Assembly: GCA_964511405.1 (NCBI GenBank)
Contig: CAZEFK010000042.1
Location: 1 to 39,347, forward strand
Direction: 5' to 3'
Length of the DNA: 39,347 nt
Source: CAZEFK01 sp964511405
GTDB lineage: Bacteria; Pseudomonadota; Alphaproteobacteria; Elsterales; Elsteraceae
Under the pieces are notes generated by a model, which was not told the DNA's origin, did no database searches, and saw nothing but the letters and a program-made list of their open reading frames with translations. The translations under genes and the position numbers were made by a program. The first letter of the stretch is position 1. The number at the start of each line of letters is the position of its first letter. Shown here one piece after another: positions 9,211-16,841 of this stretch.

Positions 9211-9893
9211 GGCGCCACCTGCAGCGCGGCGGCGATGCGCCAGACCCGGCGGACCGCCGTGGCGGCGGCCCCGGCGGTGATCACCGCGAGCGCCAGGGCC
9301 GGCAGGTCCCAGCCCGCCAGCAGCGGCCGGCGCAGTGCCGGGACCACGGCGCAAGCGACCGCGACGCCGGTCGCCAGCGCCATGCGCTGCTGCTTGGCCA
9401 TCGGGCCGGAAAAGTCGCTGGGGCCGCCGGCGCCCCGCCCTACCGCCCGGACATAGGCGGTGGCCATGGCCGCCAGGGACGCCGCCAGCCCGAGCGCCCA
9501 GCCGCCTGAGCCGGCCAGGCCCAGCCCGACCAGCACGGCGGTGTCGGAGACGCGGTCGGGCAGCTCGTTGTACAGCTCGCCGAGCGGCGAGGCGGTGCCG
9601 CTGCCGACCGCCACCATGCCGTCGAGCAGGTTGGCCGCCAGGCGCAGCTGGATCAGCAGCGCCGCCAGCAGCCAGGCCGCGGCCGCGCTGTCCGGCCAGG
9701 CGCCGGCCGCGGCGCAGGCGCCGCCCGCTGCCAGCCCGCAGGCCATGCCCGCGACCGAGATGGCATTGGCCGAGACACGCCGGCGCACCAGCCAATCCGC
9801 GGCGCGCTGCGCGATGGGCAATTGCCGGGCCGCAATCGGCCGCCGATGGGACAGGTCGCTCAAATGCCCTCCGCGCTTGCCGCACGGTAGCAT
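9207..9893 (-). CDS. CDP-alcohol phosphatidyltransferase family protein, variant metal motif
   Basis: A 228-residue membrane protein of the CDP-alcohol phosphotransferase family, which swaps CMP for an alcohol such as glycerol phosphate, serine or inositol. The canonical motif DxxDGxxAR-x8-GxxxDxxxD appears with exact spacing but as N88-LL-D91-G-MV-A-V96 ... G105-ELY-N109-ELP-D113. The first and third metal-ligand aspartates are Asn and the Arg is Val; Asp91 and Asp113, the latter the usual base, are kept. Hydrophobic segments surround it. It leads the operon with CdsA-like, PlsC-like and GT-C-like genes. The substitutions may mark a subfamily (YnbA-like) rather than a dead enzyme. Start ATG 9893 is the only Met before the domain. 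Confidence 0.85.
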   Translation of the reverse strand: MLPCGKRGGHLSDLSHRRPIAARQLPIAQRAADWLVRRRVSANAISVAGMACGLAAGGACAAAGAWPDSAAAAWLLAALLIQLRLAANLLDGMVAVGSGTASPLGELYNELPDRVSDTAVLVGLGLAGSGGWALGLAASLAAMATAYVRAVGRGAGGPSDFSGPMAKQQRMALATGVAVACAVVPALRRPLLAGWDLPALALAVITAGAAATAVRRVWRIAAALQVAP

Positions 9894-9949
9894 GAGGGCG
9901 CGGCACAGGGCGACTTGCCAAGATCGGGATCCGTTGACGGGACCACCGC

Positions 9950-10072
9950 CCCTGGTTACGGTCGCCCTTGTGATGATCCAGGGTGGAAGCCGGTGAAAGT
10001 CCGGCGCGGTCGCGCCACTGTGACCGGCTCGGCGTAAGACGGTCGAGCTGGAAGCCAGACCCGCCCAGCGAT
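9950..10072 (+). promoter_or_regulatory. Cobalamin (B12) riboswitch
   Basis: The conserved core of an adenosylcobalamin riboswitch is readable: AAGCCGGTGAAAGTCCGGCGC (nt 9987-10007), the B12-box core GCGCCACTGTGACCGG (about 10011-10026), and a closing GGAAGCCAGACCCGCC near 10050-10065. It lies about 45 bases upstream of cbtB, whose Shine-Dalgarno is CAGGAGAG. Control of cobalt import by cobalamin is the expected logic. It also sits next to the divergent lipid operon, whose promoter must lie in the remaining 9894-9950 gap. Exact ends are approximate. Confidence 0.9.
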
Positions 10073-10115
10073 CATTTCTCGCCGAATGAGACGCGTCATC
10101 TCAGGAGAGTCCCCG

Positions 10116-10325
10116 ATGTCGACCACCACCTTCACCCCGTCCGCCGCTCCCGTGGCCATTCCCGTTCGGGAGATCGTGCCGTGGGCGGTGTTCGGCGGCC
10201 TGCTGCTGCTCCTGGCCCTCTATTTCATCGGCGCGGAGCAAGGCGCCACGTCGCTGATTTCGGGCCTGTCCGTGCACGAGTTCGTGCATGACGGCCGCCA
10301 TCTGCTCGGCTTTCCCTGCCACTGA
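10116..10325 (+). CDS. cbtB: CbtB, small subunit of B12-regulated cobalt transporter
   Basis: A 69-residue protein with one transmembrane helix (WAVFGGLLLLLALYFIG) and the family's C-terminal histidine motif VHEFVHDGRHLLGFPCH, thought to bind cobalt. CbtB partners with the five-helix CbtA in a secondary cobalt transporter predicted from its linkage to B12 riboswitches. The start ATG at 10116 follows a good Shine-Dalgarno (AGGAG, 10 bases upstream); the longer frame from 10086 overlaps this site and is unlikely. It lies directly downstream of the cobalamin riboswitch and 64 bp before cbtA. Confidence 0.95.
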   Translation: MSTTTFTPSAAPVAIPVREIVPWAVFGGLLLLLALYFIGAEQGATSLISGLSVHEFVHDGRHLLGFPCH

Positions 10326-10389
10326 CCAGCGACGGCAACCCACCCCGCCCCCGGTAGGGCGGCGTGGGGCCTGAAGGATTGTCCGGATC

Positions 10390-11148
10390 ATGGTGGGACC
10401 GCTTCTCCTGCGCGGGATGCTGGTGGGCATCCTCGCGGGCTTGCTCTGCTTTGGCTTCCTGAAGCTGGTCGGCGAGCCCCAGGTCGACCGCGCCATCGCC
10501 TTCGAAACCCGGATGGACGAGGCCAAGGCCGCCGCCCGCAAGGCTGCGGGCATGGCCATGGACGAGCCGGAGCCCGAGCTGGTGAGCCGCGAGGTCCAGG
10601 CCGGCATCGGCCTGTTCACGGGAGTCGCCGTCTACAGCGCGGCGATCGGCGGCCTATTCGCCCTGGTCTTCGCGGCTGCCCACGGTCGCGTGGGGCGCGC
10701 CGGCCCCCGGACCGTCTCCGCGCTGCTGGCCCTCGCCGGGTTCGTCGCGGTCCATGTCGTGCCGAGCCTCAAATACCCGGCGAGCCCGCCGTCGGTCGGC
10801 GCGCCCGAGACCATCGGCCTGCGCACCGCGCTCTACTTCACCATGATCGCGGCATCGCTGGCGGCCATGGCCGGCGCCGCGGTGCTGCGCCGTCGGCTTC
10901 TGGCTCGGTTCGGCGATTGGGACGCGGCGCTGATGGCCGCCGGCGCCTATCTCGTCGTCGTGACCGTGGTTGCGTCGGCCCTGCCGGCCGTCAACGAGGT
11001 GCCGGAGCAATTCCCGGCCGTCGTGCTGTGGCAGTTCCGCGTGGCGTCGCTGGGCTCGCAGGCGATCCTGTGGGCGACGCTCGGCGTCGGGTTCGGGATG
11101 TTGACCGAGCGCGCCGGACGCGGCCGGCGCTGGCCGGCGGCGGCATAG
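10390..11148 (+). CDS. cbtA: CbtA, membrane subunit of cobalt transporter
   Basis: A 252-residue integral membrane protein with about five hydrophobic segments and CbtA-family features: an N-terminal LLRGMLVGILAGLLCFGFLKLVGEP helix region, an acidic loop ending EVQAGIGLFTG, the HVVPSLKYPASPPSVG segment and the PAVNEVPEQFPA loop before the last helix. It is the main subunit of the predicted cobalt permease and completes the riboswitch-cbtB-cbtA operon. The TAG stop at 11146 lies in the same frame as, and only one codon before, the start of the phosphatase-like gene. Confidence 0.95.
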   Translation: MVGPLLLRGMLVGILAGLLCFGFLKLVGEPQVDRAIAFETRMDEAKAAARKAAGMAMDEPEPELVSREVQAGIGLFTGVAVYSAAIGGLFALVFAAAHGRVGRAGPRTVSALLALAGFVAVHVVPSLKYPASPPSVGAPETIGLRTALYFTMIAASLAAMAGAAVLRRRLLARFGDWDAALMAAGAYLVVVTVVASALPAVNEVPEQFPAVVLWQFRVASLGSQAILWATLGVGFGMLTERAGRGRRWPAAA

Positions 11149-11151
11149 GGG

Positions 11152-11760
11152 TTGGCCCGGCCTGGCGGGACGACCCGGCTCGACCTGGTGTCCCACGCGT
11201 CGACGGCCGCGCTGCGGGCCGCGGCCTTTCCGGCCGGGGAGCCGCTGGACGACCACGGCCGGCGGGCAGTGGCGGGCCTGGCTCCGATCCCGGCCCCGGC
11301 CCAGTGCTGGTCCAGTCCCGCACCGGCCGCCCGCGATACCGCGGCGGGGCTCGGGCTGGATGCCGCAGTCGACCCGATGCTGCGCGACTGCGACTATGGC
11401 CGATGGGCCGGACGGCCCTTCGCCGACGTGCTGGCCACCGAGCCGGACGCGGCAGCGCTCTGGCTGCAGGATCCCGCCGTGGCGCCGCATGGCGGCGAAC
11501 CGATGGCGGACCTGCTCCAGCGCGTGTCGGCGTGGCTCGACGACAAGATGCGCAGCGGCGGGGCGATCCTGGCGGTCACCCATGCCGCCGTGCTGCGCGC
11601 CGCCGTCCTGCACGTCCTTGGCGCCGGCTGGGGCGCCTTCCGGCAGATCGACGTGCCGCCGCTCTGCCGACTGAGGCTCAGCGGCACCGGCGAACGCTGG
11701 ACGTTGACCGCCCTCGCGCCGCTGCCGCGATTGGTCCCGGACTCGGGCTCATCGCTGTAG
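11152..11760 (+). CDS. Histidine-phosphatase-fold protein, degenerate RHG motif
   Basis: A 202-residue protein of the histidine phosphatase (CobC/phosphoglycerate mutase-like) superfamily. The usual catalytic RHG box reads VSHAST (Ser14-His15-Ala16), so the catalytic His is kept but its flanking Arg is lost. A later SSPAPAARDTA segment, the GEPMADL acid region and the second-His box VTHAAVLRA (about residue 144) are conserved. Genes of this kind follow cbtAB in other alphaproteobacteria, as I recall, suggesting a role in cobalt or cobalamin metabolism. The only sensible start is TTG 11152, six bases after the first base of the cbtA stop and in the same frame. Its 3' end overlaps the converging HAD gene by 12 bp. 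Confidence 0.8.
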   Translation: MARPGGTTRLDLVSHASTAALRAAAFPAGEPLDDHGRRAVAGLAPIPAPAQCWSSPAPAARDTAAGLGLDAAVDPMLRDCDYGRWAGRPFADVLATEPDAAALWLQDPAVAPHGGEPMADLLQRVSAWLDDKMRSGGAILAVTHAAVLRAAVLHVLGAGWGAFRQIDVPPLCRLRLSGTGERWTLTALAPLPRLVPDSGSSL

Positions 11761-12393
11761 CAGCGACTCGAAGCTGTCGAGGATGGCCACGGCGCCCGTG
11801 AAATCATGGCCGGCGTTCAATCCGTGCCGGATCGCGACGCACGGGCACCCGGCAGCGACCGCGGCCTGCACGCCCGACTCGGAATCCTCGAACACGACCA
11901 CTTGGTCCGGCATCAGGCCCAGCCGCTCCAGCGACAGCCGGTAGGGCTCGGGGTCGGGCTTGTGGCGCGTCACGTCCTCCTGGGACACGATCGTCGCGAA
12001 GGGCGGGACATCGAGCTTCGACAGGATCCGGTCGACGGTCCAGCGCGCCGCCGAGCTGACCAGGCCCGACCGCACGCCGCGCGCCGCCGACCAGTGCAGC
12101 AGCGCCACCGCGCCCGCGGTCGCCGCGAGCTCGGTATCCAGCAGGTCCAGATAGGCGGCGCGGAACCGCGCATTGAACGCCGCCGGATCGGGATCGATGC
12201 CGCCGGCCTGGAAGAAGTGCCGGGTCACTGCGGCCCAGCTCTGCCCCATGACCGCGGCATAGAGCGCCGCCTCGACCGCGGCGCCGTAGCTGCCGCAGGC
12301 GGCGGCGAGCGCCCGGCCCTTCAGCGGCTCGCTGGTGACCAGCGTGCCGTCCATGTCGAACAGCAGCGCCCGGGCGGCGGCGATCGCGGTCAC
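11749..12393 (-). CDS. HAD-superfamily phosphatase (beta-PGM-like) in the thi operon
   Basis: A 214-residue subfamily IA HAD hydrolase. Motif I is DMDGT (Asp13, Asp15), motif II the Ser in GLVSSAAR, motif III the Lys in RHKPDPEPY, and motif IV FEDSESG, so all catalytic residues are present. A helical cap lies between motifs I and II. It starts at GTG 12393 inside the thiG stop (GTGA overlap), making it the fourth gene of the TPP-riboswitch operon, in the place where thiE often sits. It could dephosphorylate a thiamine intermediate or thiamine phosphate; this is inferred from position only, since sugar-phosphate HADs look alike. Confidence 0.85.
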   Translation of the reverse strand: MTAIAAARALLFDMDGTLVTSEPLKGRALAAACGSYGAAVEAALYAAVMGQSWAAVTRHFFQAGGIDPDPAAFNARFRAAYLDLLDTELAATAGAVALLHWSAARGVRSGLVSSAARWTVDRILSKLDVPPFATIVSQEDVTRHKPDPEPYRLSLERLGLMPDQVVVFEDSESGVQAAVAAGCPCVAIRHGLNAGHDFTGAVAILDSFESLLQR

Positions 12394-13160
12394 GACCCGA
12401 TCAGGCCCAGCTGCGGGCTCGACGGTTCGGCGTGGTCCAGGCGCGGGATGCGGCCGCCGGCGCGCGCGGCCAGCCCGGCCTCGACCGCCAGGCCCAGGGC
12501 GCGGGCCATCGCGACCGGATCGTGGGCCTTGGCGACGGCGGTGTTGGCGAGCACGCCGGCGCAGCCCAGCTCCATGGCCAGCGCCGCGTCGGAGGCGGTG
12601 CCGATGCCGGCGTCCAGGATCACCGGCACCGGACTCCGGGCGCAGATGCGGGCGATGGCGCGCGGGTTCTCGATGCCCTGGCCCGAGCCGATCAGGGCGC
12701 CCAGCGGCATCACCGCGGCGCAGCCGGCGTCGGCGAGGCGGCGGCACACGACCGGATCCTCGGTGCAATAGGGCAGCACCGTGAAGCCGTCCTGGACCAG
12801 CAGGGACGCCGCCTCCACCAACTGGCCGACGTCGGGATAGAGGGTCTCACGGTCGCCGATCAGCTCCAGCTTGATCCAGTCGGTGCCCAGCGCCTGGCGC
12901 GCCAGGCGCGCGGTCAGCACGGCGTCGCGCACGGTGGTGCAGCCGGCGGTGTTGGGCAAGAGGCGCCAGCGGCCGCCGAGCGCGTCGAGCAGCCCGGCGC
13001 CGGCGCGCCCCAGGTCGATGCGCCGGATCGATACCGTTACGACCTCGGCGCCGCTGGCGACCAGCGCGTCCAGCAGCACCTGCTGGCTGGGATAGCCCGC
13101 GGTGCCCAGCAGCAGGCGCGAGCCCAGGCTCACGCCGCCGATGCTCAGCTCAGCCGCCAT
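12390..13160 (-). CDS. thiG: Thiazole synthase ThiG
   Basis: A 256-residue TIM-barrel enzyme that forms the thiazole phosphate of thiamine from deoxyxylulose phosphate, dehydroglycine (from ThiO) and ThiS-thiocarboxylate. Family hallmarks are the opening LLLGTAGYPS, LLPNTAGCTTVRDAV, the Schiff-base lysine in WIKLELIGD, the LPYCTEDPVVCRRL strand and the phosphate-binding VILDAGIGTASDAA / GVLANTAVAKA loops. Length is normal. ATG 13160 lies inside the 3' end of thiS (11 bp overlap) and the TGA overlaps the GTG of the HAD gene, so the operon is translationally coupled throughout. Confidence 0.97.
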   Translation of the reverse strand: MAAELSIGGVSLGSRLLLGTAGYPSQQVLLDALVASGAEVVTVSIRRIDLGRAGAGLLDALGGRWRLLPNTAGCTTVRDAVLTARLARQALGTDWIKLELIGDRETLYPDVGQLVEAASLLVQDGFTVLPYCTEDPVVCRRLADAGCAAVMPLGALIGSGQGIENPRAIARICARSPVPVILDAGIGTASDAALAMELGCAGVLANTAVAKAHDPVAMARALGLAVEAGLAARAGGRIPRLDHAEPSSPQLGLIGS

Positions 13161-13356
13161 AATAGGCCCGCACCACATCGATCTCGTCGCCCTCGGCCAG
13201 CGCTGTACCGGCCCACGCCTCGGGCAGCACCACGGCACCGTTGCGGGCCGCCGCGACGCCGCGGGCGTCCGGGTCGATGCCGAGGGTGGCGAGCAGCTCG
13301 GCCAGGGTCGCCGCCGCGACCGCCTGAACAGCGCCATTGAGCCTGACCCGGGTCAT
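13150..13356 (-). CDS. thiS: Sulfur carrier protein ThiS
   Basis: A 68-residue beta-grasp, ubiquitin-like protein that carries sulfur as a C-terminal thiocarboxylate for thiazole formation. It opens with VRLNG, has the LAELLATLGI helix, VAAARNGAVV strand and the EGDEIDVVRAYYGG end with the obligatory Gly-Gly tail. It overlaps thiO by four bases (ATGA) at its start and thiG by 11 bases at its end. Adenylation by ThiF would be needed; no thiF is in the window. Confidence 0.95.
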   Translation of the reverse strand: MTRVRLNGAVQAVAAATLAELLATLGIDPDARGVAAARNGAVVLPEAWAGTALAEGDEIDVVRAYYGG

Positions 13357-14480
13357 GCCGCCGCCTGCGCGAACCGGGTCAGCGCGAAGGGCTGGGCCCA
13401 GTCCGGCAGCCCGCCGTCCAGGACCGATGCCGCCAGCGCCGCCGCCGTCACCGGCGCCAGCAGGATGCCGTTGCGGAAATGGCCGGTCGCGAGCTGCAGC
13501 CCGGGCACCGGCGTCGGCCCCAGGATCGGCGCGTCGTCGGGCGAGCCCGGGCGGACTCCGGTCCACATCTCGTCGACGGCCAGGTCCTCGGTCGCCGGCA
13601 GCGCGCGCCAGGCCATGTCGAGCAGGCTCAGCACGCCGCCGGCGGTGAGGTCGCGGTCGAACCCGCGCTCCTCGACCGTGGCGCCGACCAGCAGCCGACC
13701 GTCGCGGCGCGGCACCAGATAGCCACCGCGCAGCCGCACCACATGGCGCAGCAGGGGGGCGGCGGCGTCCATGCGCAGCGCCAGGATCTGGCCTTTGACC
13801 GGGCGCACCGGAGGGCGCGCCGAGGCGGGCAGGCCGGGCAGATCAGGCGTCCAGGCGCCTGCTGCGACCACCACCTGGTCCGCCTGGCGCAGCCGGTCGG
13901 TGCGGACACCGACGGCACGGCCGCCCTGGACCTCCAGCGCGGCCTCGCCGCCTTCGTGGAGCCGCCCGCCTGATGCGGCAAAGGCGGTGATCAGCGCCGG
14001 CACCAAGCGCCGCGTGTCGACCTGATGGTCGCCGGGGCTCAGGACCCCGGCGACGAGACCGGGCGCCAGATGCGGTTCCAGCGCCCGCAGCTCGCCGCCG
14101 GTCAGCCACCGCAGCGGCACGCCGCGGCTGCGCTGGTAGTCGGCGGCGTGGCGCAGGGCGCTGGCGTCGTCGCGGGTCGCGGCCACGGCTAGGGTGCCGT
14201 CGCCGCGATAGCCCACATCCTGGCCGAGCTCGGCGGCAAACGCCGGCCACTGCGCCTGCGAGCGCCGCGCCAGCGCCAGCAGCGGCGCCTCGCCGGGCTC
14301 GTGCTCGACCCCGGCCGCCAGCATGCCGGCAGCGGCCCAACTGGCGCCCCGGCCGGCCTCGCCGCGCTCATAGAGGTCGACGGCCGCGCCGCGGCGCGCC
14401 AGCGCACAGCCCACGGCGAGGCCGATGACGCCGCCGCCGACGATGGCCACCGATGGATGACGCGGGTTCGGATCCGGCAT
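13353..14480 (-). CDS. thiO: Glycine oxidase ThiO
   Basis: A 375-residue FAD enzyme of the DAO family that oxidises glycine to the imine used by ThiG. The N-terminal dinucleotide site is VAIVGGGVIGLAVGCALARRG with the acid-ending ERG strand, followed by GRGASWAAAGMLA; the C-terminal FAD region has LATGHFRNGILLAPVTA. Start ATG 14480 directly follows an AAGGGAGA Shine-Dalgarno that is part of the TPP riboswitch expression platform. It heads the thiO-thiS-thiG-HAD operon and its stop overlaps thiS (ATGA). Confidence 0.96.
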   Translation of the reverse strand: MPDPNPRHPSVAIVGGGVIGLAVGCALARRGAAVDLYERGEAGRGASWAAAGMLAAGVEHEPGEAPLLALARRSQAQWPAFAAELGQDVGYRGDGTLAVAATRDDASALRHAADYQRSRGVPLRWLTGGELRALEPHLAPGLVAGVLSPGDHQVDTRRLVPALITAFAASGGRLHEGGEAALEVQGGRAVGVRTDRLRQADQVVVAAGAWTPDLPGLPASARPPVRPVKGQILALRMDAAAPLLRHVVRLRGGYLVPRRDGRLLVGATVEERGFDRDLTAGGVLSLLDMAWRALPATEDLAVDEMWTGVRPGSPDDAPILGPTPVPGLQLATGHFRNGILLAPVTAAALAASVLDGGLPDWAQPFALTRFAQAAA

Positions 14481-14488
14481 GGTCTCCC

Positions 14489-14561
14489 TTCGACGGCATT
14501 ACCCGTATCAGGTTCGTGGGTATGATCTCAGCCGGTCCAACGGGACCGGCACCCCAGCCAT
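14489..14561 (-). promoter_or_regulatory. TPP riboswitch (THI element)
   Basis: Read on the minus strand, the element has GGGGTGCC, then GCTGAGA (about 14529-14535), then ACCCACGAACCTGA and GGGTAATGCC (about 14495-14520), the conserved thi-box core. It ends within ten bases of the thiO Shine-Dalgarno GAAGGGAG, so TPP binding probably hides the ribosome site and represses the whole thi operon at translation. The 50 bases between it and the vapC stop (14611) must hold the promoter. Confidence 0.96.
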
Positions 14562-14610
14562 GGCGCCAGGCTAGGCCCGTGCGCGGCTCAGCGCAATGGG
14601 CTGCGCGCGC

Positions 14611-15042
14611 TCACGCCGGTTCGCGCATCGGATTGATGATCTCGAATCCGAGAAAGTCCCGTTCGTTGTCCGTCGCGACGACACATGCGTTTGCGGCGGC
14701 GACGGCGGCAATGATCATGTCGAGGCCGCTGCGTGGTCGGCCGACTGCCCGACCATCCGCCATACCCTGCGCCCAAATCAGTGCCGCCTTGTCGTCGAAT
14801 GGCAGGATGCGGCCCGCGAACAGCGCCTGGGGCCCGTTCGGGCCGGCGAACCAGGCTTCGAGCGCCGCGCGCTTCTTGCTCCGCGGCATCTCCAGGATGC
14901 CGCGGCGGAGTTCGGCAAGCGTGAGCGAGGCGATGAACAGATCTTCGTCGTGCTGCGCCGACATCCACGTCACAAGGGATGCCGATGGCTGAGGCTTGAC
15001 GGCGTTGCTGATGATATTCGTGTCGAGAAGGTAGCGCGTCAC
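14611..15042 (-). CDS. PIN-domain toxin, VapC family
   Basis: A 143-residue PIN-domain ribonuclease of the VapC type. The acidic active-site set is present: Asp7 (YLLDTNIIS), Glu44 (LAELRRGI), Asp108 (GLDMIIAA) and Asp125 (ATDNERDF). Such toxins cut tRNA or rRNA until neutralised by the partner. The start is GTG 15042, overlapping the antitoxin stop by four bases (GTGA). The pair has its own palindrome upstream and precedes the thi riboswitch on the same strand, so some read-through into thiO is possible. Subfamily looks like FitB/VapC. Confidence 0.93.
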   Translation of the reverse strand: MTRYLLDTNIISNAVKPQPSASLVTWMSAQHDEDLFIASLTLAELRRGILEMPRSKKRAALEAWFAGPNGPQALFAGRILPFDDKAALIWAQGMADGRAVGRPRSGLDMIIAAVAAANACVVATDNERDFLGFEIINPMREPA

Positions 15043-15341
15043 AGATCGACAGGCCTGCCCTCTTCGCGGGGACGGGTCACGTCCAGATCCGCGCCGACCA
15101 GCGGCGACCGGCGCAACGCGGCAAGGATGCCGCCGGGCTTCGGAGGCTCGCCGGAGACGGCTTGCTGCACGGCTTGTCGGATATGCTCAGCCTCGGGGCC
15201 GTCCTCGATCAGCTTGCGAGCAAGCGCACGGATGAGATCTCGGTCCCTCACCAAGGCCTGCAGCTCGAAACGCATGACGCCCCGCTGCATCAGCCGGGTT
15301 CGATAGGTCTCGATCGCCCGCTTCTGCGCCTGTCTGGTCAT
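15039..15341 (-). CDS. Antitoxin partner of VapC, ribbon-helix-helix-like
   Basis: A 100-residue basic protein directly upstream of, and overlapping, the VapC gene. The N-terminal part (TYRTRLMQRGVMRFELQALV) resembles the strand-helix start of ribbon-helix-helix antitoxins, followed by a helix RDRDLIRALARKL. The C-terminal tail, rich in Pro and Arg, would wrap the toxin. Start ATG 15341 has a strong GGAGG Shine-Dalgarno 5 bases upstream; the longer open frame from 15407 runs through the palindromic operator and is unlikely. Antitoxin role is inferred from position, size and overlap. Confidence 0.8.
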   Translation of the reverse strand: MTRQAQKRAIETYRTRLMQRGVMRFELQALVRDRDLIRALARKLIEDGPEAEHIRQAVQQAVSGEPPKPGGILAALRRSPLVGADLDVTRPREEGRPVDL

Positions 15342-15357
15342 GACGCCTCCATATAGC

Positions 15358-15371
15358 CGGATATATATCCG
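15358..15371. promoter_or_regulatory. Perfect palindrome upstream of toxin-antitoxin operon
   Basis: CGGATATATATCCG is a perfect 14-base palindrome, 16 bases upstream of the antitoxin ATG. It is an AT-rich island in very GC-rich surroundings, and TATAT could serve as a -10 element. Position and symmetry fit an autoregulatory operator bound by the antitoxin or toxin-antitoxin complex. Binding is inferred. Confidence 0.6.
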
Positions 15372-15508
15372 AAGGCCGTTCGCCGCAAGGTCGGACCGCT
15401 GTTTCATGGGCCCGTGCTGCCGGCGCCCTATCTCGCCGCTCGCCGCGCGTTGTACCTCTCTTGGTCGGAGGCCGCCTGGGACGGACGGCTTCGACCGGCA
15501 GGGGGGCG

Positions 15509-16705
15509 ATGGTGCAGTTCAACTTCGACGAAGCGATCGATCGGCGGGCCTCGAATTCGGCGAAATGGTCGATCCCGCACAAGCTCCTGGCGCCCGACGA
15601 GGTCGCCGCGGAGCCGCTGCCGATGTGGGTGGCCGACATGGACTTCCGGTCGCCGCCGGCGGTCGTGGACGCGCTCCACGACGCCGTGGCGCACGGCGTC
15701 TTCGGCTATGGCGGCGGCCTGAGCCAGGGTTATGTCGACGCCGCCATCGGCTGGCAGCGCCGGCGGTTCGGCTGGGATCCGTCGCCGGACTGGCTGCTGC
15801 CGTCGGCCGGCGTGGTCACCGCGCTCAAGACCGCCATCCAGACCTTCACGCGGCCGGGCGACTCGGTCCTGATCCAGCCGCCGGTCTACAGCCATTTCCA
15901 TCTGGATCCGCTGGTCAACGGCCGGCATCTCGCCCTGGCGCCGCTCACCCCGACCGAGCAGGGCTACCGGTTCGACGCCCGCGTCTTCGAGGCGGCGATC
16001 CGCCCGGACACGCGCCTGTTCATCCTGTGCAACCCGCACAATCCGACGGGCAACATCTGGTCCGAGGACGAGCTCAGGACCATGGGCGAGATCTGCCTGC
16101 GGCACGACATCCTGGTCGTCTCGGACGAGATCCATCAGGACTTCATCCTCGACCCCCGGCGCCGGCACGTGCCGTTCGCCGCGCTCGGGCCGCGCTTCGC
16201 CGACGCCAGCATTACCTGCACCGCGCCCAGCAAGACGTTCAACCTGGCCGGCCTGCAATGCGCCAACGTCTTCGTCGCCAACGCCCGACTGCGCCACGCG
16301 CTGCGCCGCCAGTTCGAGCGCAACCAGTCGCCCTCGCTCAACATCCTGGGCATGGTCGCCGCGGAGGCGGCCTACGCCCATGGCGAGCCCTGGCTCGAGG
16401 CGCTGCTGCCCTACATCAAGGGCAATCAGGACCATTTCGCGGCCGCGCTCAAGGCCGCGGTGCCGACGCTGAGCGTCACGCCCACCGATGCCCTCTACCT
16501 TGCCTGGATCGATTGCCGCGGCCTCGGCTTGGCGCCCGAGGCGCTCAGCAAGTTCCTGCTCACCGAGGCGCGGCTGTGGCTGGACGGCGGCCTGAAGTTC
16601 GGTGCCGAAGGGGCCGGGTTCATGCGCATCAACCTGGGCTGCCCGCGGCGGCTGGTCGACGAGGCGATCGCGCGGCTCACCGCCGCCGTCCACGCCAATC
16701 GCTGA
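15509..16705 (+). CDS. PatB/MalY-like PLP C-S lyase (aminotransferase class I fold)
   Basis: A 398-residue fold-type I PLP enzyme closest to the MalY/PatB cystathionine beta-lyase group. The start is typical for that group (VQFNFDEAIDRR, then LPMWVADMDF). PLP contacts are CNPHNPTGN, Asp206 in VVSDEIHQDF, and the Schiff-base Lys242 in APSKTFNLAG; the C-terminal Arg is in FMRINLGCP. Expected reaction: cleavage of C-S bonds in cystathionine or cysteine conjugates to pyruvate, ammonia and a thiol. ATG 15509 follows a GGGGGG ribosome-site-like run; an upstream start at 15461 would add 16 atypical residues. It diverges from the toxin-antitoxin operon. Confidence 0.9.
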   Translation: MVQFNFDEAIDRRASNSAKWSIPHKLLAPDEVAAEPLPMWVADMDFRSPPAVVDALHDAVAHGVFGYGGGLSQGYVDAAIGWQRRRFGWDPSPDWLLPSAGVVTALKTAIQTFTRPGDSVLIQPPVYSHFHLDPLVNGRHLALAPLTPTEQGYRFDARVFEAAIRPDTRLFILCNPHNPTGNIWSEDELRTMGEICLRHDILVVSDEIHQDFILDPRRRHVPFAALGPRFADASITCTAPSKTFNLAGLQCANVFVANARLRHALRRQFERNQSPSLNILGMVAAEAAYAHGEPWLEALLPYIKGNQDHFAAALKAAVPTLSVTPTDALYLAWIDCRGLGLAPEALSKFLLTEARLWLDGGLKFGAEGAGFMRINLGCPRRLVDEAIARLTAAVHANR

Positions 16706-16841
16706 TTTGCGACGCGGTGTGCATGGCGTGAGACAACAGGCGCACCGGCGGCAGGATCGGCGGGCAGCGGCCCTCATCTGCGGATTGAGGACGCGGAAGC
16801 CGCCGCGCTAGGGCTCCCACGGTCCACCGCAGGAGCCGCCG

